Positions 35,453 to 46,109 of a DNA stretch of 64,000 bases are shown here, piece after piece. Within the stretch, counting starts at the first letter, position 1. The number at the start of each line of letters is the position of its first letter. The DNA is from Synaphobranchus kaupii (lineage: Eukaryota; Chordata; Actinopteri; Anguilliformes; Synaphobranchidae): NCBI GenBank assembly GCA_029718625.1, contig CM056376.1:120241264-120305263 (forward strand). The letters run 5' to 3'. A model generated the notes under the pieces. It had not been told where the DNA came from and made no database searches. It saw only the letters and a list, made by a program, of their open reading frames with translations. The position numbers and the translations under genes are program-made.

Positions 35453-36615
35453 TTTATTTTACATTCACAACATTTTTGCATCTTTTTGGATTCATTCTCG
35501 TAAATAATGCAAAAAGGGATAGTACATTGTACAGAAAAAGCTTCTTTAATGACATTCATTCGTGCTATAGGACTTCAGCATTTCACAAGAAAAGTCTTAC
35601 TGCATTTGTTCCCGGACTTTTACTGTCTTTTGTGAAGCGCTCCGCGCATCTCCCCCATCTTGTTTTAAAATATTAGGTGGGAACTGTTTGTAAAACTCAT
35701 GAATGGCAAGGGTTTATGGAGGGAAAAAACTAGGCTATATGGATTCGATATTCTTCAAAAGACACGAACATCCAGTGTTTTACCCACTATCGGGTTTGTA
35801 AACATATAAGTACCTCCACACTTTCGTTCTTCATTATTATCTACTTTAAAGGCATAGCAATGTAGACCGTTATGAGTGTAATGATTTTGATGTAATTTGG
35901 CAATGCATGTGTCGTTTTGAAGTTACTCTAAGCACAACAGAGTAGCCTTTGTTTTAGGTGGATATTTGTTTATCCTTTAGCAGATGTTGCATGTAATGGC
36001 CTTTCTGCTTCAGAACATGGGTGAAATCGCCTTATGGAGTGAGGAGGTGACTAAAGGAGGTTGCTTAAAGAACAACGCCCACATCCCCGGGAAGTGACGG
36101 GGATTGACATCCAGCTTCAGTATAAAATGCAGAATGGAAACATTCGTTCTCTTTTTTAAAAATCGAACTAAACTTTGGTTCATAAGACAAGCAACAATAA
36201 ACGTAGGCTAAGCTTCGAATACAAGTTTAAAAAAAGCATCCAGGGGAAACTAATATAGGCTACTACCTACTCCGTACGCAAATAGCCATATTCCCCTCCA
36301 TAAAAAACTAGCGTTTATTCACAAAACGTGATAATGAATGAAGGTGCATGTTATGAACAGTGCGACAACTGCCCTGTAGCGCTTAAATACTTTTCGTGAA
36401 AGAAAATAAATCAACCACGCAAATCATTCTCAACTGACAATGACACTTTGAGGGCTGATACACGGGGTATGTTTCTGATATCTTTGTGTCAAATTGGATA
36501 TTGTAGTAGCTAATTATGATCAGGGAAAACCGCAATCGAAACAGTGGTCTGGAAAATGTTCAGTGCAATTCTTAGATTGAGTTTGCTTCTCTGTAATTGT
36601 CACGATGTAGTCTAT
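35453..36615 (-). other. nanos1: Probable nanos1 3' UTR
   Basis: Minus-strand sequence directly after the nanos1 stop. AATAAA signals on this strand occur at 36319-36314 (UTR of about 320 nt) and 35458-35453 (UTR of about 1.2 kb). Which is used cannot be told. Nanos 3' UTRs usually carry germline or microRNA control elements; no clear GCACTT (miR-430 type) site was found by eye. Confidence 0.45.
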
Positions 36616-37293
36616 TTAGAATATTTTGAGCCTCTTACCCCCCACCGCTCTCCCTCCCTTTAGTGGCCGTTGTGCGGGCTGATCTTTGGAAAGCGGACAG
36701 TATTTTATAGTATGGGCATTGTCCCCGTTGGCGCTGCATAGGGGACAAGTATAAGCCCTGAGAATGGGACAAACGACCCTCCCGTCCGGCGTTTTCAGTA
36801 CATGGGATCCGTACACCTCCTCAGGCGCTCCATTATTCCTACAGAAGACGCAGATCTTGGGTTCCTGCTTATTCCTCGGCGTCGGCTTGCGCATCTTTCG
36901 CTCCATGCCGAAAAGGTCGAACCCGGCGAAGCTCCCTCCAAAACCGGATTCTCTGTCCTGCTGTGGCACGCCGGCGCTTTGGTTCTGGAAAGGGCTAAAG
37001 ATGGAGAAGCGCTCTTTCAAGTCAAGGATGGAGGTAGGCGGAGGACTTGCGGACGGGCAGCAGCATTCCAAGTGTCCACCTTCACTGCTGCCCCCGATAA
37101 CGCACGAGCACGCCGGGGAGTCGTCCAAGCCCAGAGTCGCTTTCAGAGACTCCGTGATGGAATTGGGACTTTGGGGCGCGCTGTTCTTGTTCTTCGTGAC
37201 CAATGTTGAGAGACCCAAATAGTCGTTCCAGAAATTGAATGTGTAGTCGTAAGGGGAGCGAGCGCTCAAATAGTTGTGATTTAGAAAATCCAT
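36616..37293 (-). CDS. nanos1: Nanos homolog 1, translational repressor
   Basis: Single-exon frame of 225 residues, ATG at 37293 and TAA at 36618-36616. The N-terminus carries the NOT1-interacting motif at residues 19-32 ([14 protein letters not shown]), which recruits the CCR4-NOT deadenylase in vertebrate Nanos proteins. The C-terminal Nanos zinc-finger domain spans about 147-200 with both CCHC fingers complete: C148, C151, H164, C175 and C183, C186, H194, C199, with the family spacing. The middle is low-complexity, with a cysteine-rich stretch ([11 protein letters not shown]) near 76-86. The basic tail ends KRLKIF. The family binds mRNA 3' UTRs with Pumilio and represses them in germ cells and some neural tissue. 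Single-exon structure is usual for nanos1. Frames on the opposite strand (36764-37222) are shadows. A teleost duplicate (1a/1b) cannot be distinguished. Confidence 0.97.
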   Translation of the reverse strand: MDFLNHNYLSARSPYDYTFNFWNDYLGLSTLVTKNKNSAPQSPNSITESLKATLGLDDSPACSCVIGGSSEGGHLECCCPSASPPPTSILDLKERFSIFSPFQNQSAGVPQQDRESGFGGSFAGFDLFGMERKMRKPTPRNKQEPKICVFCRNNGAPEEVYGSHVLKTPDGRVVCPILRAYTCPLCSANGDNAHTIKYCPLSKDQPAQRPLKGGRAVGGKRLKIF

Positions 37294-37580
37294 GCTTATT
37301 TCTATGAAGTGTCGTCTTTCTTCACAAATAATTACTTGTAGATTCCGCCAGAATTTTCAGTCAGTTGAGTTCGATTTCTGCATTAGAAGAGACAAAGTAT
37401 AGTTCTTCCCTGCGTTTTCCTTGTTCTAATCGCCCGACTGGAAAGCTGGTGTTTTAAAGCTGTCGTAGAACAAGCACCAGAGGGAGGGCGGGGCTCTCTT
37501 TTCAAAACAAGTTTATGATCAGGTTGAAAGCACATTTCTTGCTAGAGAGGGTAGGTTCTATTTAAGGCACGGAGTGGACT
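37294..37580 (-). promoter_or_regulatory. nanos1: nanos1 5' UTR and putative core promoter
   Basis: Upstream of the nanos1 ATG on the minus strand. A GC box (GGGCGGGGC on the plus strand, 37486-37494) and two TATA-like words on the minus strand (CATAAA near 37510 and TTAAATAG near 37559-37566) would place initiation at roughly 37480-37530, with a 5' UTR of 190-240 nt. The surrounding GC content and CpG count are raised. Placement is inference. Confidence 0.4.
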
Positions 37581-39430
37581 TATGAGCAATGCGGACGGGG
37601 CGGCGACTCTGAAGACAAAAAATACATGAGAAATGAACTCGTTTATTCTGAGTGCCGGGTGTCAGTGTCATTACGTCACCACGATTTAGTTATGTCAGAT
37701 TGCAGTTTAAAATGTCCTAATTCAGTGTTATACATTATTTGAAGCGCCACCCATTGTTTACTTACTGATACAAATGGTACTAAGATCACTACGCAGTATA
37801 ATATTGGGATCAAAATGATGGTAAAACATTGTTTTTGTTGTTTATTACTTAATCATGAGCCACGTCTGTATGTTTTCAATGTTTTCTGGATCAGCATGCA
37901 ATGGACAGAGAAAGTCAACCTAGACTTTACGACGCCCGTAAGACCTACGGGAGATGGGCTAACAAATTCGCTCTCAGATTTACCTCCACGTAAAATACCT
38001 TGCGCTTTCCCCCTGCTTCATGGGGAAGGAAGAAACTACAACAGGTTCGCTCAATTCGCCTACACACAAATAAGTCAGGACCGAAAACTTTGTGAGTTGC
38101 GTAGGACTAGCCTATTTGTTTATCACATGGGTCCTGCATGCTTGTTGTCAGCAAATAACATGTTTGGAAGTAGGTAGGCTATAAATATAGGCATGCAGTT
38201 TTTTTTTTCTTTGGCGGATGCGGGTGTTTACGCGCAGTATGATTCTATGCTTTCGTGTATAAGACAGACTTAACTCCGCCGCTCTCTATTCATAAATACA
38301 GTCGTGTAGTCTACACCGTTTCCTTTGTTCACAAGAAAATGTTTCGCCATCCAACGGGTTAATTATCAAGTACTACGTCGCGCTTTCAAATGTAATTCCC
38401 TCAATTCATATTTATTTACAGCAGTCATTCAGGAGTAGGCTAGGCTACTTATAGTTTAGTTAGTAGCCTATTTCGGCATAATTACCTCCTGTTGACGTTC
38501 TGTTCTGGATTTGACCACTGTGCTACCAGCTGTGCTAATGGAACGCGGTTGTTTTGTTCTTAATTGTGCAGTGCTCTGGGACACGGTGTTACGAAGAGCG
38601 CTGCATGAAAATGAACCATATTTATTGATACACGCATTTCCTCGTACAATTTTTACATACTAAACGTCAACACAATTAGCCACATGAATTCCCGACCTTA
38701 GTAGCCAAAATAAAGAAATAATGTAGGGCTACCCTATAATATGTGGAATATTTAATGGAACAGTTATAGTTATACAATATCTAGGCTACTACGTTTCGCG
38801 GATTAATATATCCTGTTTATTTTATAGGGCAGATGTCCGTTTATCTTATAGGGCACTCTCAGTTTAGTGATTACCGTTGGTAAGCATTAGCTTACATTTG
38901 TATGCGGTGTATGATGTCTATATTATCTAGATCTTAATGTTCCTTAATCGATGCGTTGCTGAAGTTTTGCCATCCTTTAAGTATGTGTTTATATATAATT
39001 GCATTTGAACTTGTCTATGAAGGCGAACTGATGTGCTTTGCAACCGTGTGAATGTGGTGGTGCTCTACAGTGGTACGGTGCCTCAGGATATGAAGCTGTA
39101 GACAATAACCATTGGACTTGGGTATATCAAGTCCTGCACGAAAGGGCGATGTGCATGTGCGCATTTACCACAGTAGAGCGAGTGCCTTTGGAAAAATGCA
39201 GCCAATCATAGGTGATCTCTCTCCTTTCCTAACTTCGACAAGAGCTGACATGGTGCGGAGGAGCTTCTGTGTTCCACCACTGGGTGTCTGTGTGTGCTAA
39301 GCAGAGATCGCAGGACAAAGCGTTACATCATCCAGGTCCGTGTTATTCCAGCTGCTCTCAGTGATATAACGGTGGTCGCTCTCTTGCTGCCAATATACCT
39401 GAGTGAAACTACTGTAGCATGTATTTATGT
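37580..39430. other. nanos1 upstream DNA, moderate CpG
   Basis: No open frame with support; the 120-codon frame at 37815-38177 has no motif. CpG-bearing phrases (GACGGGGCGGCGACTC, TTTACGCGCAGTATG) are more frequent than elsewhere, compatible with upstream regulatory sequence of nanos1. Confidence 0.35.
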
Positions 39431-39435
39431 ATTTA

Positions 39436-41053
39436 CAGTCAAGCCGGAAAGTCTGCACACCCCTTTCACCTTCTCCACATTTTATTACGTTACAGACTTA
39501 TACTACAATAGATTGAGTTCATTTTTTGCCTCAAACATCTACACACAATAGCCAATAATGACGAAGTGAAAACAGGTTTTTAGAAAATATGCAATTTTAT
39601 TTTACTGACAAAAATAGGTTATTTAGGGGTTACATATCTGTACACACCCTTAGCCTAATACTTGGTTGCTGCACCTTTGGCAGCGATTACAGCTTCAAGG
39701 CGTCTTGGGAAAGAAGCTAAGAGCTTGGCACACATGTTTCTGGACATTTTTGCCCATTCCTCTTGGCATATCCTTGCAAGCTCCGTCAGGTTGGATGGGG
39801 AGCGTCGGTACACAGCCATTTTCAGCTCTTTCCACAGATGTTCAATTGGATTCAGGTCTGGGCTCTGGCTGGGCCACTCAAGGACATGCACAGACTTTCT
39901 CCAAAGCCACTCCTTTGTTCTCTTGGCTGTGTGCTTCGGGTCATTGTCATGTTGGAAGGTAAACCTTCGCCCCAGTCTGAGGTCCAGAGCGCTCTGGAGC
40001 AGGTTTTCTTCAAGGATCTCGGTGTACTTAGCTGCATTCATCTTTCCCTCTATCAGGACTAGTCGCCCCGTTCCCGCTGCTGAAAAGCATCCCCACATCC
40101 TGATGCTGCCACCGCCATGCTTCACTGTAGGGATGGTATTAGCCAGGTGATGAGCTGTGCCTGGTTTCCTCCAGACGTGATGCTTGGTATTCAGGCCAAA
40201 AAGTTCAATTTTGGTTTCATCAGACCAGAGAATCTTGATTCTCATGGTTTGAGAGTCCTCTAGGTGCCTTTTGGCAAACTCCAAGCGGGCTGTGATGTGC
40301 CTTTTACTAAGGAGGGGCTTCCGTCTGGCCACTCTACCATAAAGGCCTGATTGGTGGAGTGCTGTCTGGATGGTTGATCTTCTGAAAGGTTCTCATCTCC
40401 ACAAGGATACGCTGGAGCTCTGTCAGAGTGACCCTCGGGTTCCTGCTCACCTCCCTGGCCAAGGCCCGTCTTCCCCGATTGCTCAGTTTGGCCAGGCGGT
40501 GTGGTTCCAAACTTCTTCCATTTACGAATGATGGTGGCCACTGTGCTCTTTGGGACCTGTAAAGCTGCAGAGATTTTTCCGTACCCTTTTCCAGATCTAT
40601 GCCTTGACACAATCCTGTTTCTGAGGTCTGTAGATAATTCCTTTGACCCCATGGCTTGGAGTTTGCTCTGACATGCACTGTCAACTGTGGGACCTTATAT
40701 AGGCAGGTGTTGGCAATCCCCAATCATGTCCAATCAATTGAATTTATCACAGGTGGACTCCAATTAAGTTGTAGAAACATCTCAAGCAGTATCAGTGGAA
40801 ACAAAATGCACCTCAGCTCACTTTTGGGTGTCATATCAAAGGGTGTGCACACTTGTGTACATATGATATTTTACATTTTGATTTTTAATAAATTAGCACA
40901 AATGTCTAAAAACCTGTTTTCACTTTGTCTTTATGGGCTATTTTGTGTAGAATTTTGAGACAAAAAATGAACTCAATCTATTGTAGAATATGTCTGTAAC
41001 GTAATAAAACGTGGAGAAGGTGAAAGGAGTGTGCAGACTTTCCGGCTTGACTG
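39436..41053 (-). mobile_element. Tc1-like transposon, inactivated
   Basis: A 1618-bp element flanked by TA (39434-39435 and 41054-41055). Ends begin CAGTCAAGCCGGAAAGTCTG on both sides when inverted, and the inverted repeats stay alignable for about 150 bp or more, a long-repeat Tc1 type. The transposase runs on the minus strand and is frameshifted. Confidence 0.95.
39655..40652 (-). pseudogene. Tc1-like transposase with frameshifts
   Basis: The reading starts MGSKELSTDLRNRIVSRHRS at 40652 with the N-terminal helix-turn-helix (KISAALQVPKSTVATII). It slips frame near 40490 and again near 40390-40370, then continues as one open stretch from about 40332 to 39655. That stretch holds the whole catalytic core: D in [10 protein letters not shown] in QHDNDPKH, E in [11 protein letters not shown], with 34 residues between the second D and E. 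The C-terminal end KGAATKY is intact. At least two indels make it non-functional; otherwise decay is slight. Confidence 0.92.
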
Positions 41054-41059
41054 TATATA

Positions 41060-42505
41060 CGGACAGACATGGAGATTTCTGCTCTAATTTTGAAGGCAAG
41101 CATATGTCAACCTTGCATTAGCTATGCACAGAAGCAGTGGTATCGTAATAGGACATACACAAGTGTAAGTGTTTGGTTAGAAATTTGGTTAGAAGTAACA
41201 GCCATTCAGAATGATCCCTGTATGGGTCATCGAAGGTGAAAGAATGTTGGTTCTGAATTTTACAATAAATGTACTAAAAAAATAGAACACAACTGGCCTA
41301 TACCATCTGCTTTGCCTCAAAGTAAAGGTGTGTGAAATTTAACTGAAATTTTCTGATCAGTCAGGTGGCAACAGTCTACCTGCACCAGCTGCCTGCAGAT
41401 GAAGTATAGCCATCCATTGCACTGACTGTGAAGCTTAGTTGGTGGAATATGAAAAGTGGTGGGTGTGACAATAGGCACCTTTCACAAGCAGAGATTATTA
41501 GCCTTTTACAGAGGACTGTAGGGTTGGCTAGACACAAACACCCAATGGCAGTGTTCCTGAAGACTTTACTTTTAACAGACCATACAAAGGCAATGGGCAG
41601 CACCTGAGTGGATTACTGATCAGCCTCAGGTGAGCATGCCTGTGCGTGAGGCCGCTGCTGTCCAAGGTCCTGTAGTCCCTGGCTGTGCGAGCCCTCTTGC
41701 TCCTCCTCTCAGTCCTCCTGGCACCATATCTACACACACACACACACAGACATGTACATATAAGAGAGTATCTTCCACTTATGTCAACCAAGTGTGAGTT
41801 GTTTGAATTTCCTGTGGGAGTGGTGTCATATTTGTTCAACAGAATTTGAGATGCTGGTAGATATTCTGCCCTAGATACTCATATCTGGCACTCGAGGTCA
41901 GTAGCGACGTTGGATTTATTTTCTACGTAAAAGTTAATTGATTGATTAATGTCACTGATTGGCCAGAGATCACACCTAGTGTTCCATGTGTGAAAGAGTC
42001 CTGGATTGGAAGGGAAGATTGAAAATGAGCAGCATACTGGCCTCGAGGGCAGGATTGGAGTATCCCCGCTCTGTGCCTTGGGTGATACAGGCCATACTGG
42101 CTACTCATTGTGGCCCAACACCATATGATGTGACTTAACATTGTTCACTGCTTTGAATTCAGTAAAGTGTACACCTACCTAAAATAGAACATAATACCAC
42201 TTTCATATCAAAGCAACGACCTAGGTAAAACCCGTGTTTGCCGTTGGTGTGCATGGGTCAACCCCCGTTATCTGACCCAGGCCCGCGACCCTGCTCACGT
42301 GTGACGGACTCGGCTTGGCTTCGGTGTGAAAGGGGAAAAACGGGATACTCTACGCAGCATGCTAATCTCACCAAGCCTCAATCTTGTCATGTCATTTACT
42401 TGTGCAGACACGATGTTCCGAGACCTTTATATAAATAATGGAGACCATAAGCTATTCATGTGAATGTATATTTGAACTGAACAACTCTGAATTTATCTTA
42501 ATTTT
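41060..42505. other. Intergenic DNA
   Basis: A (CA)n tract lies at about 41730-41748. 42210-42310 and 42745-42800 share phrases such as GTAAAACCCGTGTTTG / GTCAAACCCGTGTTTC and may be ends of one unclassified repeat. No gene recognised. Confidence 0.4.
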
Positions 42506-42511
42506 CGCTAG

Positions 42512-42562
42512 CTCGATTCACTGCTTGATTCAGGCAAGAAGAGGATTGCTCTGTTGTCACAG
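42512..42562 (+). other. Candidate 51-nt internal exon
   Basis: Bounded by ATCTTAATTTTCGCTAG| and |GTAAATATG with CACAG before the donor. It is exactly 17 codons long and open in frame 0, reading LDSLLDSGKKRIALLSQ. Length divisible by three and an amphipathic composition are what one expects of a real exon, but there is no partner exon in view and no family match. Confidence 0.3.
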
Positions 42563-42569
42563 GTAAATA

Positions 42570-45500
42570 TGTAACGGTGAATAGCCTATTAAATACCAAA
42601 TGATACTTTGCTTAATATGTTTTGCGACAGTTTTTCCATGAAAGCATTTGCAAGATTTAGATCACATCACTGGGCTATCGATTCTGGAGTTAACATACTG
42701 GGTTATGCCAATAGTGTAATGGCAAACTACATTATAAACGCTAGCTGGGTCAAACGCGGGTCAAACCCGTGTTTCAATATCCCATGTCAGTCCCAGGTTT
42801 TGTGTGTGTGTGTGTAAGGGGTATTAGAGTATAAACTAAGAATGAGTTATTCCAGTAACCATTATCTGAGAAGAAAACGGTCCCTCCCTAAGGAGTAAAA
42901 TGGAAATCTCTGGACAAAGCCCCCTCCCCCATCCCCATTTTTTTCTTTTTACATCGGAACTTTAGTGATGTACACATATAGCGATTTATAGATTTTGTAA
43001 AGTACCATATTGATTGTGTCAGTATCTTTTTTCACCTCAACAAGCTGTGACCCACAAACCGTTCACAGTGATTGCTTTTTGAATATGTCACTCGCACATC
43101 TGAGCTGGAGGGAAATTCATGCCGTAATTCTCTAACAAAGGCCCGAGAGAACGAGAAGGCTGTTGATCTTCGATAGAACGAATGGAAATAGAGCATAAAT
43201 AGGAAACACAAGAAGACAGGATTGCGTTGTTTATTTTTTATTGCTCAATTTGTTTGATGTGTTTTGGCAAAACAAATTTATGTCTGTTGTGATAAAAAAA
43301 AAAGTTAATTGGACTAAACAGTGAGAAAATTAATCTGTTGCATCAATAAGGCATCTGCAGCTGAAATGAATTGACAGGGGAGAGGGGGCAGGGTGAGGGC
43401 GACAGAGAGAGCAACGGAAGAGATTGGGTAGAGGGATGAGTGACACGTGTGGTGTCTGCATTAATGTAAGGTTTTTCAACGGAAGGCTGTCACTCACTCA
43501 TGTCCAGATGACAGTGCAGCCAGATTTCTGGGCGTGGCTGAGAAGGAGGAAGATGGATCGATTCAGCCCCCGAACAGAGTGTTTCCTTGCTAAACAGTGG
43601 CCAGCAACTGCTTGGCAAAATACAACTGACATCAATACCATTGATATTCAAATGATGGCCAGTTTAGCTCATAATGAGACTTGCATACTAATGTCATGTT
43701 TGGCATCACAGAGACCTAGACTGCAGCTGCACATGAGAGGTGTAGGAAGGGGGACCCCGGATGATAGGCGCCCATTGTATGATGTGTGAACCTCCACAAT
43801 TTTCCCCTTGATGATCCAGTGAGCATCCAAACTCTTTACTTGTTCAGGCATTATTAATTGACACTGCTCTCATCTGGTTAAAAATCTCACACTGTGTACA
43901 GTTTGGAAAAAAGTAAACATATAAATCTAATCAAAACTGCCAGTTGACTTAACTGGGTCAAGGGATTTATGGAGTTAGCCTTGAAAGCATTTTCCTTGGA
44001 TAATTTTAGAAGATAATAATTTGTGTAATGTCTGGGTAAGTCTTAATTAATTTTGTGTAACATGTTAGACAGATAGTTTAATTAAAAACAGAATTTTATT
44101 GTTCCTGAAACACATCATCCCAGAATAAATGGCTGTGATCAGATGCATTCTTGACCAGTTTTGTTGACCACTGAAAGCTGAGCCTAATAAGGTGAGAGGT
44201 GAGGTGGCAGTTGGGCTGTCTCCAAACATGGGAACAAAGCCCATATCGACAGGTTTCTAAGCTTACACTGACATCCTGCCTCCTGTGTCCAGGCTAATAA
44301 ACTAGTGGATGTACAAGTACTACAAGTTCTGTTGCAATGCAGTCCCATTCTGCAATAAAGAAAGAACAGTTTGACAACCATCATTATTTTGGTGGAACTT
44401 TGTGTTCCATGATACGTTTCAGCCTTTTCAAATTTTTGATTAGAAATTTTAATAAACTCTGTTTGTCCTGATTGCTTTTTTTGGTATTGTTGCACAATAT
44501 CTGGGAAAAAAATGAATTTCTCCATGGAACACATGTGTTTTTTTTAGTGTTATTGTGTGGTCAATGCCAGATTAGTGTCATCAGTCAGAAATGTGAGAGC
44601 TATCTCAGGTTTCTCATGATAGGTTACCACTGATCCCTAGCGATACACTTTGGTTGAGGGTTTTCACCTGGCAAATCAGAATTTCCACAATCTAGTCTAC
44701 ACCACCTGTTGTCTAAAGTTTGTAGTTTTGTCCACCGTGGATATGTACAAGTCGCTTGCTCTCTTCTCCCTTGATGTGAAACACCTGGGATTTCATGCTC
44801 TGTGAGTTGAAATATCCAGGGAAATATGAAAATAAGGTTACATTTCAGGGGGTATTTTTTCACTTAAATGGAGAGGGGCCCAGTTCAGTCGATCTCAAGA
44901 CGTATACCTAGTGCACACATTGACATGGTTTAATATCAATCCAGCTAGCGGGCCCTGGAGCTTTAAACCCTCAACCAACAAAAAGGAACTAAACAGATCC
45001 ATGTGCCCTTTATTAAATTATCTGCAACTGCCTTGAAGGAAAATAAAGGTCCTTTTAAACCAGAAGTTTTGAAATCCTGCATATTGGTCTTCATGCATGC
45101 ATGGATAAGTTATTTGTGTATTTTTTAGTTTTTACTGTTCTCTAAAAAAGGATAATCTTCCTTCTCCAGTTAAAAGCAGCTTGATAGCTTACACAACAAA
45201 CTAGCTTACATTAGGTTTATATTCTGCATGATACCCCTTCCCCAAATAAAGTAACAACACTAAACATTTGAAGCACATTTGCCCTTAATATGCAATAAAA
45301 TCTGAGTCAATTCAATAGCGAGCCAGAGCATTTATAGATGATACATTTACAGTATATGCTAAAATCCAATGCAATGTTCCTTTAACATTGCAATTATTTG
45401 GTATAAATCATATAAGACAGGATGTTTGCAATGAATTATAGGCAACATTTAACTCGTAATCTGAAGTTGAGACTTGTTTCCTCAACAACAGTGGACAATT

Positions 45501-45880
45501 ATGGGGCTACATAGTATGCGACCTACTTCGTTAGGCTTGATGGATCTGCTCATAGAATGTTGACGAGCGTGTCTCTGGGTCTCAAATGGGATTCCCATAA
45601 GAGGAGTTTGTGAGGGAGGAGCAGCCCCAGTTCAGCTTTAAAAAAAGAGTATTCATAGTTCAGTAAATGTCATCCACTAGTTATGTTATGGGCTTGGTGT
45701 GGTAACAATACAATCCTTCGTTGATTTTTTTTTGGCACATTTTAAAATGTATTGAACTCTTTGGACTGAAATTGACATCTTAAATTGTTTTTCCTGCCGT
45801 TGTGCAAGTACAACAGGTCATAGCTTAATTGTTCCATAGTTATCTTAAACCTGATATACTCTGTGGTCATGTGGAGAGAG
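42570..45880. other. Intergenic DNA
   Basis: No gene recognised. A very good minus-strand acceptor (TTCTTTCTTTATTGCAG) lies near 44356, but the frame after it is short and the donor weak. A GA-rich patch lies at 43378-43440. Confidence 0.4.
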
Positions 45881-45886
45881 AGTGAT

Positions 45887-45913
45887 AGTGTGTGTGTGCG
45901 TGCGTGCGTGCGT

Positions 45914-45949
<36 letters not shown>

Positions 45950-45960
45950 GAGCGAGAGAT
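45887..45960 (+). repeat. Compound (TG)(CGTG)(GA)n microsatellite
   Basis: TG repeats pass into CGTG repeats and then about 20 GA units. The arginine/glutamate open frame across it is an artefact. Confidence 0.95.
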
Positions 45961-46065
45961 GGCTCTTTGGTGGTGCAGAATTGGCTGGGGTGAAGATATT
46001 GGCCTCAGGTTTTGCTGGCAGTTGACCTTAGTGGTAAGCTCCCTTTAAGGCCTGTAAGATCCCTG

Positions 46066-46108
46066 TAAGTCCAGTTCACGGGCACTAGGTCCCAGTGAAC
46101 TGGACTTA
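46066..46108. other. Perfect 14-bp stem, 15-nt loop
   Basis: TAAGTCCAGTTCAC at 46066-46079 is the exact inverse of GTGAACTGGACTTA at 46095-46108. It is not at the end of any element seen here. It could be a structured RNA, a palindromic nuclear-receptor-like site (AGTTCA/TGAACT) or the core of a small transposon. Confidence 0.6.
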
Positions 46109-46109
46109 T

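Noticed and set aside
36764..37222. Plus-strand frames opposite nanos1
   Set aside because: Antisense shadows of the GC-rich nanos1 coding sequence.
39662..40150. 162-codon plus-strand frame
   Set aside because: Antisense shadow of the Tc1 transposase.
44184..44534. 116-codon minus-strand frame with an internal strong acceptor
   Set aside because: TTCTTTCTTTATTGCAG is a good acceptor, but the downstream frame is short, has no clear donor and no protein motif.
45863..46048. Arg/Glu-rich open frame
   Set aside because: Translation of the GA microsatellite.
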